From an uncultured Erysipelotrichaceae bacterium (GTDB lineage: Bacteria; Bacillota_I; Bacilli_A; RF39; UBA660): DNA of 64,000 bases. Below are positions 7,995 through 16,568 of the stretch, one piece after another (the first letter of the stretch is position 1; each line of letters begins with the position of its first letter). The notes beneath the pieces were generated by a model. That model saw nothing but the letters and a program-made list of their open reading frames with translations. It did no database searches and was not told the DNA's origin. A program made the translations under genes and the position numbers. The stretch is taken from contig CADBDE010000006.1 in assembly GCA_902793375.1 (NCBI GenBank), positions 1 to 64,000 on the forward strand, written 5' to 3'.

Positions 7995-8642
7995 ATGATT
8001 GATTATAGCGAAAAAGTTTTTAATATGAATAGGAAGTACGAAATTAATAATTTTAATGGCTTATATAATGGTATAACCAATTTGAAAATTGTATATGGTA
8101 ATTTACCAATTTTATTATCTGCACCACATTCTGTTAAACAAGTTAGAAATAATGAAATGAAGAAATGTGATGGATTAACTGGTGGAATCGTAGAATATTT
8201 AGCTAAATTAAGTGATACCTATGGGATTACGAGAATTTGTAATTTACTTGATGATCCAAATTATTATAGTACAGGGATTAGTTTACAATATAAAGAAAAT
8301 TGTATTAAATTAATTCATGATTATCATATTAATTATTTGTTTGATATACATGGTTGTAAAAATTCTTATCCATTTGATATTGATATTGGAACAACAAATT
8401 ATAATGAAGAATTAGATATTTTATATTGTTATTTAAGTAAATTAGGAAAAGTAGAAGTTAATAAACTATTTAAAGCATCCAATAATAATAATGTAACTTA
8501 TTTTGTTCGCAAACAAACTAATATACCATGTTATCAAATTGAATTAAGCAGTGATATAAGATTCCATAAAACTAATGAATTGATTCAAGAATTTAATGAA
8601 ATAATAAGTGAAATAAAGACCAAAAAATTAATAAGAAAGTAA
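7995..8642 (+). CDS. N-formylglutamate amidohydrolase-like protein
   Basis: The 215-residue product shows the spaced motifs of the N-formylglutamate amidohydrolase family (PF05013): LLSAPHS at 40-46, DIHGC at 117-121, and QIELSSDIRF near 181-190, which correspond to the zinc- and substrate-binding positions. Overall similarity appears low, and the true substrate is unknown; related folds include zinc carboxypeptidases. It has no signal peptide. The start follows GAGGTGATTAG. It is alone in its unit. Confidence 0.5.
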   Translation: MIDYSEKVFNMNRKYEINNFNGLYNGITNLKIVYGNLPILLSAPHSVKQVRNNEMKKCDGLTGGIVEYLAKLSDTYGITRICNLLDDPNYYSTGISLQYKENCIKLIHDYHINYLFDIHGCKNSYPFDIDIGTTNYNEELDILYCYLSKLGKVEVNKLFKASNNNNVTYFVRKQTNIPCYQIELSSDIRFHKTNELIQEFNEIISEIKTKKLIRK

Positions 8643-8649
8643 TTATAAC

Positions 8650-8673
8650 AACAATCCTGTTTTTGTTTGCAAT
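8650..8673 (+). repeat. Array junction element, copy 7 (left arm lost)
   Basis: The core is perfect from CAATCCTG to GCAAT, but the left arm reads TAACAA, so the hairpin cannot form. The promoter half is intact. Confidence 0.85.
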
Positions 8674-8695
8674 TATAAGGGCTTTAATGTATAAT
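8667..8695 (+). promoter_or_regulatory. Junction-derived promoter for the 8719 gene
   Basis: TTGCAA, 17 bases, TATAAT. It is near identical to the 6351-6379 promoter through the ribosome binding site. Confidence 0.7.
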
Positions 8696-8718
8696 AAATA
8701 ACTTGTGAGGGAGGAAAT

Positions 8719-9366
8719 ATGATATTTGGTAAAGACTATGATACTTCATTATGGTTCATAATGAAAGCAGATAAAAAGAAAAGAAAAGAAATTTTAGCAT
8801 TTATAAATGAAATACCAAAAGAATTAATTGAAAATATTAGAGTTTCTTTACAAAAAGTAAAAGATAAAGAATTTAAATTTGATGAAGAGCCTGATACTTT
8901 TTATTATAAAGAAAGTGAAGATGATCCTCGTATTTATTTTGATTTTGAAATTGATGATTATGATAAATGTTTAACAATTTCAAAAAATTATTGTGACGGA
9001 AAAACGACAGATGAGCTATTTGAAATAATGCTTTATCCAATAGGCCGTGAATATATAAAAGAATGTATGGATAATTTTGAAGATGAATGGCTAGGAACAA
9101 TTACTTATGAAATAAAAACGATACATTTATCTGATAAAGTAGGTATTACAGAAGAAAATGAAAGAGAATACAATATATACAAAACACCTTTTGGAAATAT
9201 AGTTTCATATACCAAACAAATAGGAAAAAGTGAAAGAGAAGTAAATATTTTTAAACCTATATTTGGAACAATTCCTGATGATATAGAAATAAAAAATAGT
9301 GATGTTGATTCTAGAAAAGGTAAAAACTTACAAAATAAATTAATGGTTAAAAAAAAGACTAGATAG
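8719..9366 (+). CDS. Hypothetical protein, 215 residues
   Basis: This is an acidic, beta-rich intracellular protein (DPRIYFDFEIDDYDKCLTIS; then paired PFGNIVSYTKQIGKSERE and PIFGTIPDDIEI segments) of no recognised family. The start follows GAGGGAGG. It is a single-gene unit bounded by copies 7 and 8. Confidence 0.6.
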   Translation: MIFGKDYDTSLWFIMKADKKKRKEILAFINEIPKELIENIRVSLQKVKDKEFKFDEEPDTFYYKESEDDPRIYFDFEIDDYDKCLTISKNYCDGKTTDELFEIMLYPIGREYIKECMDNFEDEWLGTITYEIKTIHLSDKVGITEENEREYNIYKTPFGNIVSYTKQIGKSEREVNIFKPIFGTIPDDIEIKNSDVDSRKGKNLQNKLMVKKKTR

Positions 9367-9373
9367 CAAATGG

Positions 9374-9400
9374 TAGGAGCAATCCTGTTTTTATTTGCAT
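9374..9400 (+). repeat. Array junction element, copy 8 (GCAA loop)
   Basis: AGGA-GCAA-TCCT stem, then TTTTTATTTGCAT; two tail substitutions compared with the consensus. Confidence 0.85.
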
Positions 9401-9423
9401 GAACAATGTGATTATTGTATAAT
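9395..9423 (+). promoter_or_regulatory. Junction-derived promoter for the array sigma factor
   Basis: TTGCAT, 17 bases, TATAAT: the third junction with exactly 17-base spacing. Confidence 0.65.
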
Positions 9424-9449
9424 AATAAACCACAAAGGAAGTGATTCAT

Positions 9450-11684
9450 ATGATTGATAATAATACCCATAATATGTCTACAAATGAAATATATGAATCA
9501 TTTTCTAAATCTTTGAAAAAAACATATAATACATTTTTCTTCTTTTTGATTAATGAAAACAAGTATAAAGAATTTGTATTAAGAGAAATAGAAAAAACAT
9601 ATAAAAACTATAATCTTTCAATTAATTATGAAGAATATCTCAATTATAGATTAAAAGAAACTTCAATTAAGAAAGTTAAAGAACTACTTAATAATGATGA
9701 ATATTCAAAAAAAATAATTAATAAATTTATAGATAAAGTATATAAGGATAAAGATGATTATAAAAGTATAAATACTTTTTTAAAAAAGTTAGCTTCTTTT
9801 TTTGATATATATGATTTTATTCCTTCATATGAAATGATTAAAGAATTAATAATTAATAATGATAAATTAAAAAAATCAATTGAAATATCATTTGAACACA
9901 ATAGAAAAGATATTATTAATGGTAGATGCGATGAAATATATAATATGCCTTTTATTATCACTTTAATTGAACTATATGCAGAAATAAATGATATAAAAAT
10001 AAAAGAGGCAGTTGATGATATTGATGCTGAAACATTACAAACAAGTACATATGATTCATATATAAGAGATGTTGTACAAATACCTCTTTTATCAGCACCT
10101 GAAGAAAGAGAAATAGCTTTAATAATTAAAAATAGTAAAAAAGACACTGATGAATATAAAGAAGCAAAAGATAAACTAGCAAATAGTAATTTAAGACTTG
10201 TGATATCTATTGCAAAAAGATATTGTGATAGAGGATTGTCCTTTATGGATTTAATTCAGGAAGGTAATCTAGGACTTTTAAAAGCTGTAGATAGATTTGA
10301 TCCTGATAAAGGATTTAAGTTTAGTACTTATGCAACATGGTGGATTAGACAAAAAATCACTAGAGCTATAATAGATAAAGGCAGAACTATTAGAATTCCT
10401 GTACATTTACACGAAAAACTTAATAGTTATAATAGGAATTTCGATTTATTAAAATCAAAACTTAATAGGGATCCAACTGATGAAGAGATGAGTGAAGCTT
10501 TTGATTATAGCAGAGAAGAAATAATAAAAATAAATAGATTAAAGCATGATACAATAAGTTTAAATGAATTTATTGGTGATGATAAAGAAAGTGAATTAGG
10601 AGATTTTATTCCGACAAAAGGAGAAAGCGTTGAAGATCAAGCAATTAAAGGAGCACAAAAAAAACAAATGGTAGAGCTAATAGACAAATATCTAGATGAA
10701 AAAGTAGCTTATGTTTTAAAACGAAGATTTGGATTTATTGATGGTAAAATAGCAACCCTTGAAGAACTTGGTAAAGAATTTCATGTAACAAGAGAAAGAA
10801 TTAGACAAATAGAGGCAAGCGGAATAAGAAAAATTAGAAATAGTAAAAAACTATCAGAGAAGTTCCAAAGTTTTATGGATAATCCTGATGCATATAAAAC
10901 AACAGATCAAAATATAAAAGGAAGATACCCATCCATTAATGATAGAAGATATAGTAAACCTATAATAGATAATAATAAACAAAAAAAGGAGAATGATAAT
11001 ATGAAATTAGGATCAATATATGATTTATTTAGTTATTATAAAAAAGATGAAATAGATAAAGTAATTACATATTTAAGTGATGAAGAAAAGGAATTAATTA
11101 GAAAAAGATATGGGACTGATTTAAGTAATCCAGTTAAAAGTAATGATTTTGAAAAGAGTGACTATTCAAAATTTTATGGTAGTTTAAAGCCAAAGATGAG
11201 TACTATGCTTGCTAAATTAAGAAGTGGAAAACTAGAAGAATATCTAAATAGAAGAAATGATATAAAGAGTAGAAAAGAAAGACCAAGTGAAAAGAAAGTA
11301 ATTGTTCCTAGTATTGAAAAACAAAATAAAGATGAAGAAGTAATATTAAAGTTTGGTAAAACTCCAGAAGTTATTACTGATAATAATAAAAAAGAAATTA
11401 CTGAGGAAAACAATCCTAAAGAATCTACAAAAAATGCTGTTATCAATGATAGCCCAGTTGTAACAAAATATGAAATACAAATAACAGGTGTAATAGAGTT
11501 GAATGGAATGAGTTTTAAAACAGATACTTCTTCTTGTATCTTACAGGTTAGTCCAGATGATGTAAATAGAATTACTGTTAATGCTTTAAAAATGTATAAA
11601 AATCAATTAATGGAATTATTAGAATTTACAAAATCTAATTCTGAAGAGAAAGGTAAACAATTAGTGTTAAAAAGAAATGAGTAA
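9450..11684 (+). CDS. Sigma-70 family factor with long N- and C-terminal extensions
   Basis: The 744-residue protein contains a full group 1-like sigma core. Region 1.2 lies at about 190-225, region 2 at 243-315 ([38 protein letters not shown]), region 3 at 318-390 and region 4 at 400-465 ([19 protein letters not shown]). The -10 and -35 reading helices resemble those of RpoD, so it should read TTGACA/TATAAT-like promoters. The first 185 residues are an unrecognised helical domain rather than region 1.1. Residues 518-600 resemble a divergent second region-4-like module ([20 protein letters not shown]), followed by a Lys/Glu-rich linker and a small beta-rich tail. ATG 9450 follows AAAGGAAG. 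Whether it is the housekeeping sigma factor cannot be decided here. Confidence 0.8.
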   Translation: MIDNNTHNMSTNEIYESFSKSLKKTYNTFFFFLINENKYKEFVLREIEKTYKNYNLSINYEEYLNYRLKETSIKKVKELLNNDEYSKKIINKFIDKVYKDKDDYKSINTFLKKLASFFDIYDFIPSYEMIKELIINNDKLKKSIEISFEHNRKDIINGRCDEIYNMPFIITLIELYAEINDIKIKEAVDDIDAETLQTSTYDSYIRDVVQIPLLSAPEEREIALIIKNSKKDTDEYKEAKDKLANSNLRLVISIAKRYCDRGLSFMDLIQEGNLGLLKAVDRFDPDKGFKFSTYATWWIRQKITRAIIDKGRTIRIPVHLHEKLNSYNRNFDLLKSKLNRDPTDEEMSEAFDYSREEIIKINRLKHDTISLNEFIGDDKESELGDFIPTKGESVEDQAIKGAQKKQMVELIDKYLDEKVAYVLKRRFGFIDGKIATLEELGKEFHVTRERIRQIEASGIRKIRNSKKLSEKFQSFMDNPDAYKTTDQNIKGRYPSINDRRYSKPIIDNNKQKKENDNMKLGSIYDLFSYYKKDEIDKVITYLSDEEKELIRKRYGTDLSNPVKSNDFEKSDYSKFYGSLKPKMSTMLAKLRSGKLEEYLNRRNDIKSRKERPSEKKVIVPSIEKQNKDEEVILKFGKTPEVITDNNKKEITEENNPKESTKNAVINDSPVVTKYEIQITGVIELNGMSFKTDTSSCILQVSPDDVNRITVNALKMYKNQLMELLEFTKSNSEEKGKQLVLKRNE
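10987..11003 (+). promoter_or_regulatory. Internal ribosome binding site and in-frame ATG in the sigma gene
   Basis: AAGGAG lies nine bases before an in-frame ATG at 11001, at the linker between the sigma core and the C-terminal module. Initiation here would give a 227-residue protein beginning [10 protein letters not shown]. It may mark an old gene fusion or a real second product. Confidence 0.45.
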
Positions 11685-12318
11685 TATTATGCCTAATGTT
11701 TTTCAAGATCAAATAATAAATTTTCAACAATATGATATCGATTCCAATGATAATATTTTTAGTCAAATATTAGATATAAGAAAAACAGAATTGGATTCTA
11801 ATAGATTTTTTTTAAAATATATTTCAAAAGAAGATTTATCTAAATATGATTTTAGTAATGAAGAATCTTTAAATGAATTTAGAGATATTTGCAGTACATA
11901 TAATAGTCCTTTGAAGAGAATGGCAGGATGTAATTTAAGACCAGAAAAATTAGAAAAAGGTATAAGATATGCTGGAATAATCATAAGTGATCCTAACAAA
12001 AAAGTATTAGGACAATTTGACATTATAGATGATAGAATAATTTATAGTCCTATATTTCCATTTTTTTATGAGGAAAGGGATCTCATTAAATTTGCAAATG
12101 ATGATTATTTTACTACCATACCTTTTGAAGATTTAGTATTAAATCAAATAAATCATGCAAATAGATTTTTTGTTCATTTAGGAAATCCTAAAACAATTAA
12201 GGATTTTAATAACTATGGTGATTATATAATGAATGAAATAGGTAAAGAACAGATGATTGAATATTTAACTATACCTGAAAAAGGAGAAAAAATACTTAAA
12301 AAGCATTTAACTAGATAG
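11677..12318 (+). CDS. Hypothetical protein, 213 residues
   Basis: This frame overlaps the end of the sigma gene by eight bases (ATGAGTAA), so it is translationally coupled to it. The protein is intracellular and unrecognised; visible segments include [20 protein letters not shown], which looks like a small sensory or binding fold, and [16 protein letters not shown]. The coupling suggests a partner, perhaps an anti-sigma or cofactor, but no motif supports that. An alternative ATG is at 11689. Confidence 0.6.
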   Translation: MSNIMPNVFQDQIINFQQYDIDSNDNIFSQILDIRKTELDSNRFFLKYISKEDLSKYDFSNEESLNEFRDICSTYNSPLKRMAGCNLRPEKLEKGIRYAGIIISDPNKKVLGQFDIIDDRIIYSPIFPFFYEERDLIKFANDDYFTTIPFEDLVLNQINHANRFFVHLGNPKTIKDFNNYGDYIMNEIGKEQMIEYLTIPEKGEKILKKHLTR

Positions 12319-12319
12319 A

Positions 12320-12346
12320 CAGGAGTAATCCTGTTTTTTTTGTAAT
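12320..12346 (+). repeat. Array junction element, copy 9 (GTAA loop, last copy)
   Basis: CAGGA-GTAA-TCCTG, then TTTTTTTTGTAAT: a good terminator, third GNRA loop variant. The tail has lost TTGCAA, and no plus-strand gene follows; the array ends here. Confidence 0.85.
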
Positions 12347-12384
12347 TAATTATGATAGGAATATTAAGACATTTCGATTATGAT

Positions 12385-12416
12385 AAAACGACTTAGTAAT
12401 TAAACTAGGTCGTTTT
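12385..12416 (-). terminator. Terminator of tetR, possibly bidirectional
   Basis: AAAACGACCTAG and CTAAGTCGTTTT form a near-perfect stem (one wobble) around TTTAATTA. The A/T flanks allow use in either direction; the tetR stop is in the loop. Confidence 0.7.
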
Positions 12417-13011
12417 CAAATAGATTCTTAATATTTTCAATTACAAGATAAGTCATGACATCATAATTCATATCATCATGTTTATGATAAATAATTTCGT
12501 GACATAGATTATCAATTAACCCCATCATTATATGAACTTTTTCATATAAATCTTCATCTTTAAAATTATTATCAATCAATATATTCTTTAATGTATTAGT
12601 CATTTCTAACTCTCTTTTATAATAGTATTCTGCAACTCTTTTATCAGAATGCACCATTGACATTATTTCCTCATGAGCAACATTAGATACTTTATGATTA
12701 CTTATATAATGTTTAATCATTTGTTTAAGTAATTTATCAAAATCAGATTTTTCAAATTTAACATTTTTTGTTTTTAACATAGGAAAGAAGATATCATCAC
12801 CATATTTTTCTAGACCTTCGATTAATATATCATATTTATCCTTAAAATATTGATAAACGATTCCTGTTGATACCCCAGCTGCTTTAGCTATCTCTGCAGT
12901 ATTAGTGTTGTAATATCCATTTTCACATATAAGATTAAATCCAGCTTCAATGATTTTTTCTTTTTTTTCAATAGCTCTTTGTTGTTTAGGTTCTCTTATA
13001 TTATCTATCAC
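12400..13011 (-). CDS. TetR/AcrR-family transcriptional repressor
   Basis: The 203-residue protein has a TetR DNA-binding domain at about 15-62 (IIEAGFNLICENGYYNTNTA, EIAKAAGVSTGIVYQYFKDK) and a helical ligand domain. It starts with GTG behind GAGGTGATTT. It is divergent from an ABC exporter operon, with two palindromes in between, the standard layout of a drug- or lipid-responsive local repressor. The inducer is unknown; I infer it to be the exporter's substrate. Confidence 0.85.
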   Translation of the reverse strand: MIDNIREPKQQRAIEKKEKIIEAGFNLICENGYYNTNTAEIAKAAGVSTGIVYQYFKDKYDILIEGLEKYGDDIFFPMLKTKNVKFEKSDFDKLLKQMIKHYISNHKVSNVAHEEIMSMVHSDKRVAEYYYKRELEMTNTLKNILIDNNFKDEDLYEKVHIMMGLIDNLCHEIIYHKHDDMNYDVMTYLVIENIKNLFENDLV

Positions 13012-13050
13012 ACGAAATCACCTCGTAAGAAGAGTATATCACATTTTAGT

Positions 13051-13076
13051 AAAATATGAAACAATATTCATATTTT
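13051..13076. promoter_or_regulatory. Operator palindrome 1
   Basis: AAAATATGAA and TTCATATTTT are perfect ten-base arms around ACAATA. It ends two bases before the exporter -35 and overlaps the likely -35 of tetR, so binding would repress both directions. Confidence 0.75.
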
Positions 13077-13078
13077 CG

Positions 13079-13107
13079 TTGACTATATTTTTTAAAAAGA
13101 ATATAAT
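13079..13107 (+). promoter_or_regulatory. Exporter operon promoter
   Basis: TTGACT, 17 bases, TATAAT: near-consensus, placed exactly between the two palindromes. Confidence 0.8.
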
Positions 13108-13108
13108 T

Positions 13109-13130
13109 AATATGAAATATGTTTCATATT
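13109..13130. promoter_or_regulatory. Operator palindrome 2
   Basis: AATATGAAA and TTTCATATT are perfect nine-base arms around TATG, immediately after the -10 and over the expected transcription start. It shares the ATATGAA core with operator 1. Confidence 0.75.
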
Positions 13131-13146
13131 TAGAAAGAGGTATATG

Positions 13147-13848
13147 ATGGGTAGTTTTATAGAACTAAAGAATGTTAAAAAAACTTATATAATTGGTGAA
13201 CAAAAATTTAATGCTTTAGATGGAATAGACTTAAGTATTAATCAAGGAGAATTTGTAGTTGTGCTTGGACCATCAGGTGCTGGTAAATCAACTTTATTAA
13301 ATCTTCTTGGAGGAATGGATAAGGCAACATCAGGATCCATTATTATTGGTGAAGATGACATAGCACAGTTTAATGATAAAGAACTTACTAGATATAGAGC
13401 TCATGATGTTGGATTTATTTTTCAATTTTATAATATAATGCCTACTTTAACAGTAGATGAGAATATTAATTTAATAAAAGATGTAACTAATACATCTAAA
13501 GATTCGGCGAGTGTATTAAAAAGTGTTGGATTATCAAAACATGCAGATAAATTTCCACAAGAACTATCAGGAGGAGAGCAACAAAGAGTTTCTATTGCAA
13601 GAGCAATAATGAAAAATCCGAAAGTATTATTATGTGATGAACCAACTGGAGCACTTGATTCTAAGACAGGTGTAGAAATATTAAAACTTCTTAGAAAACA
13701 AAGTGATGAAGATACAACAGTAATCATTGTTACACATAACTCTTTAATTGCTGATATAGCTGATAGAGTTATTAAAATAAAAAATGGTAAAGTTGTATCA
13801 AATGAACTTAATAATCATCCAAAAAATATAGATGAGGTTAAGTGGTAA
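13147..13848 (+). CDS. ABC transporter ATP-binding protein (MacB/LolD type)
   Basis: This 233-residue nucleotide-binding subunit has Walker A GPSGAGKST at about 41-49, Q-loop FIFQFYNIMPTLT, signature LSGGEQQRVSIARAI, Walker B LLCDEPTGALD and a switch histidine in IIVTHN. The length and sequence match the MacB/LolD/FtsE-like group that pairs with FtsX-fold permeases. ATG 13147 gives better spacing to AAAGAGG than ATG 13144. The permease begins two bases after its stop. The operon is probably controlled by the divergent TetR. Confidence 0.9.
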   Translation: MGSFIELKNVKKTYIIGEQKFNALDGIDLSINQGEFVVVLGPSGAGKSTLLNLLGGMDKATSGSIIIGEDDIAQFNDKELTRYRAHDVGFIFQFYNIMPTLTVDENINLIKDVTNTSKDSASVLKSVGLSKHADKFPQELSGGEQQRVSIARAIMKNPKVLLCDEPTGALDSKTGVEILKLLRKQSDEDTTVIIVTHNSLIADIADRVIKIKNGKVVSNELNNHPKNIDEVKW

Positions 13849-13850
13849 TT

Positions 13851-16130
13851 ATGTTAAAAAGAAAAATGTTTAGAGATATTCGTAAGAACTTATCTCAATT
13901 TATAACAATCTTTTTAATGATTATGATTGGAATAATGGCTTATTCTGGAATCAAAGCATATATGGATGGTATGCAAAAAACTGCTGATAAGTTTTATTCT
14001 GAAAACAATCTACAAGATCTAAATGTTATGGGATTATTTAATCACGATGATTTAGATTCTATTAAAAAGATAAAAAACATTAAAGATGCAGAACTTAAAC
14101 TATCTATAACTGCAACAACTGATGATGAGAAAATATTATTATTAAATTGTATTGAATCAAACAATATTTCTAAATTCTATGTTTACGATGGAGAAGAATT
14201 TGATAATAATAGTGGTGTATGGTTAGATTACTTCTATTCTAAAGAAAATGGTATAAAAGTTGGCGATACAATTCTAGTTAAATATGAAAGTATGGAACTT
14301 CATGAAAAAGTAAGAGGACTTATTCAAGTTCCTGATCATTTATATGATACTAGAGATGAATCAGAATTATATCCAGATAGAAAAGAATTTGGATTTGCTT
14401 ATATGTCTATTAATGAAATACCTAAAGAAATGGTTGTCTTTAATAGTATTATGGTAGATGTTAATAATAAAGAAAATGTAAACAGTGTTAAAAATGATAT
14501 AGAAGATAATATTGAAAATGCAAAAGCAATTATTAAGATAGAGGATACATCATCATATGTTGCATATCAAGGAGAAATAGATGAAGGTAAAACCTACGTA
14601 GGGGTTTTCTCTGGAATATTTTTGTTTATTGCTATGCTTTCAGTTATTACTACAATGACAAGAGTAATTAAAAATCAAAGAGTTCAAATAGGAACATTAA
14701 AAGCTTTAGGCTTTAAAAATAATAAAATATTATTACATTATATTGGTTATGGATTCTGGATAAGTATATTTGCTTCTATTGTTGGATTATTATTAGGATA
14801 TTTCTTAATTGGCAATATATTTATTAATCTAGAAATGAAATTTTTTGAAATACCTAATGGTTATCCATCAATGAATAATAGTAGTTATTTAATTTCTCTA
14901 TTAGTTATTATAGTAGTAGCAATTATTATATATATTAATGGAAGAAGTATATTAAAAGAGAATCCTGCTGAAACACTTAGAACTAAGATACCAAGTGTAA
15001 AAGGAAAAACTCTTGGAATAACAAAAAAAGGGTTATTTAAAAAATTAAATTTTTCTAGTAAATGGAATGTTAGAGATATATTAAGAAATAAAATGAGAAC
15101 ATTTATGGGGCTTGCTGGAGTAGTAGGATGTTGTACTTTAATAGTGTGTGCTCTAGGTATGTTAGATTCCATGAATTTCTTTGTTAAATTACAATTTGAA
15201 GATTTATATAATTTTGATTATAAATTAAATCTTAAGGAAAACTTATCAAATAATGAACTACAAGACTTATATAATAAATATGGAAATAATACATCACAAA
15301 GTATAGGAATAGAAATAAAGGATAACGATGGTAAAAGAGAATCAAATAATATCTTAGTAACAGATGCAGGTAATTATTTAAGATTTGTAGATAATAAAAA
15401 CAATATAAAAGAAAAACCATCAGATGATGGAGTATATGTTACCTATAAATTAGCATCTAATAAAGGATATAAACTTGGTGATGAAATTACATGGCATATT
15501 TATGGAGATAACAAATATTACACATCTAAGATAATAGGATTTAATAAAGATCCACAAAATCAAAACGTATCTATGACAAAAAAATATTTAGAAAGTCTTG
15601 GAATAGAATATAAACCAGATTCTTTATATACAAATGTAGATTTAAAAAATATTAAAGAAATTAAAAATGTTGAAACTATTCAAAATATAGATAACTTAAA
15701 AGATGGTATGACTGGAATGCTTTCAATGATGAAAACTATGTTAGTATTAATAATTGGAATAGCTATACTTCTTGGAGGAATAATTATATATAATTTAGGA
15801 ATATTATCATATACAGAAAAAGAATATCAATTTGCTACATTAAAAGTATTAGGATTCAAAGATAAACAAATAGAAAAAATATTTATTAAACAAAATAACT
15901 GGATTGCAATAGTATCAATTATATTTGGTTTACCAATGGGCTTTTATTTAACAGATTGGTTATTTAAAACAGCTATAGAAGAACATTATGATTTTGGTGC
16001 TTTTATTGAAATAAAAACTTATATAATTGCAGCAATAGGAACATTTATAATTTCATATTTAGTATCAAAATTTTTAGCAAGAAAGATAAGGAAAATAGAT
16101 ATGGTAACAAGTTTAAAAGGTAATGAGTAG
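13851..16130 (+). CDS. FtsX-family ABC permease
   Basis: The 759-residue permease has one N-terminal membrane segment (about 15-35), an extracellular domain, three segments at 245-370 (the first FtsX core), another near 415-440, a second extracellular domain, and three segments at 620-755 (the second core). This duplicated layout is typical of long Firmicute permeases such as the YhgE/BceB-unrelated DUF214 group. It partners the preceding ATPase to export or extract peptides or lipids. A GTG at 13842 lies before the ATPase stop; ATG 13851 is preferred. Confidence 0.85.
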   Translation: MLKRKMFRDIRKNLSQFITIFLMIMIGIMAYSGIKAYMDGMQKTADKFYSENNLQDLNVMGLFNHDDLDSIKKIKNIKDAELKLSITATTDDEKILLLNCIESNNISKFYVYDGEEFDNNSGVWLDYFYSKENGIKVGDTILVKYESMELHEKVRGLIQVPDHLYDTRDESELYPDRKEFGFAYMSINEIPKEMVVFNSIMVDVNNKENVNSVKNDIEDNIENAKAIIKIEDTSSYVAYQGEIDEGKTYVGVFSGIFLFIAMLSVITTMTRVIKNQRVQIGTLKALGFKNNKILLHYIGYGFWISIFASIVGLLLGYFLIGNIFINLEMKFFEIPNGYPSMNNSSYLISLLVIIVVAIIIYINGRSILKENPAETLRTKIPSVKGKTLGITKKGLFKKLNFSSKWNVRDILRNKMRTFMGLAGVVGCCTLIVCALGMLDSMNFFVKLQFEDLYNFDYKLNLKENLSNNELQDLYNKYGNNTSQSIGIEIKDNDGKRESNNILVTDAGNYLRFVDNKNNIKEKPSDDGVYVTYKLASNKGYKLGDEITWHIYGDNKYYTSKIIGFNKDPQNQNVSMTKKYLESLGIEYKPDSLYTNVDLKNIKEIKNVETIQNIDNLKDGMTGMLSMMKTMLVLIIGIAILLGGIIIYNLGILSYTEKEYQFATLKVLGFKDKQIEKIFIKQNNWIAIVSIIFGLPMGFYLTDWLFKTAIEEHYDFGAFIEIKTYIIAAIGTFIISYLVSKFLARKIRKIDMVTSLKGNE

Positions 16131-16257
16131 CATAAATAAATTAAAGGAATGTAATATAGGAAATCAATTTAGTATTAAATATCTAGAAGGAACGGAAGAA
16201 AAAAAGAAATCTTCAAAACTTAGGATATATTCTTGCATTTTTAATAAATGCTATTAA
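16123..16257 (+). CDS. Short frame overlapping the permease end, possible gene remnant
   Basis: An ATG within the permease stop region opens 44 codons (MSSINKLKECNIGNQFSIKY). The first 30 residues are weakly reminiscent of small FeoA/SH3-like proteins, but the frame ends early, suggesting truncation. It could equally be chance. Confidence 0.3.
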   Translation: MSSINKLKECNIGNQFSIKYLEGTEEKKKSSKLRIYSCIFNKCY

Positions 16258-16360
16258 TACAAATTATGATGCTTATGGTTAAAATAAATTAGATTCTTTT
16301 GACATTAAAAACGGATGAGAAACCACTTTTATATGTTATAATTTTATGTAGGTGATTAAA

Positions 16361-16547
16361 ATGAAATTAATTAAATTAAAAGATTATGATGAAAAAGCAT
16401 TCTTATATTATCCAATTAAATCCAAAGCAATATAAACAACAATTAAAGTATAAAATGTTAATTGATTTATTAGCTAATAAGTCTATATTTATTGCTTTTT
16501 TTAAACTATTAGTATTGACAAATTTAAAAAAAATGATAGAGTATTGA
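16361..16547 (+). pseudogene. Frameshifted remnant of a small gene
   Basis: A good ribosome binding site (AGGTGATTAAA) and a TGTTATAAT promoter precede ATG 16361 (MKLIKLKDYDEKAF), which soon stops. A shifted frame continues with IIQLNPKQYKQQLKYKMLID to TGA 16545-16547. Together they would encode about 60 residues of an unknown protein. The remainder of 16131-16510 has no other supportable gene. Confidence 0.4.
16515..16542 (+). promoter_or_regulatory. Promoter of the LysRS-like/radical SAM operon
   Basis: Perfect TTGACA, 16 bases, then TGATAGAGT, an extended -10 with a 4/6 hexamer. It is placed 27 bases before the leader peptide start. Confidence 0.6.
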
Positions 16548-16568
16548 TTAATAAATTGAGGTGGGCTT

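Noticed and set aside
274-12346. Classical integron or CRISPR reading of the repeated elements
   Set aside because: No tyrosine integrase or cas gene is present, unit lengths vary from about 0.7 to 3 kb, and the repeats match a terminator plus -35 box rather than attC sites or CRISPR repeats.
1-12346. Prophage or plasmid remnant
   Set aside because: No structural, packaging, replication or recombinase gene was seen in the array.
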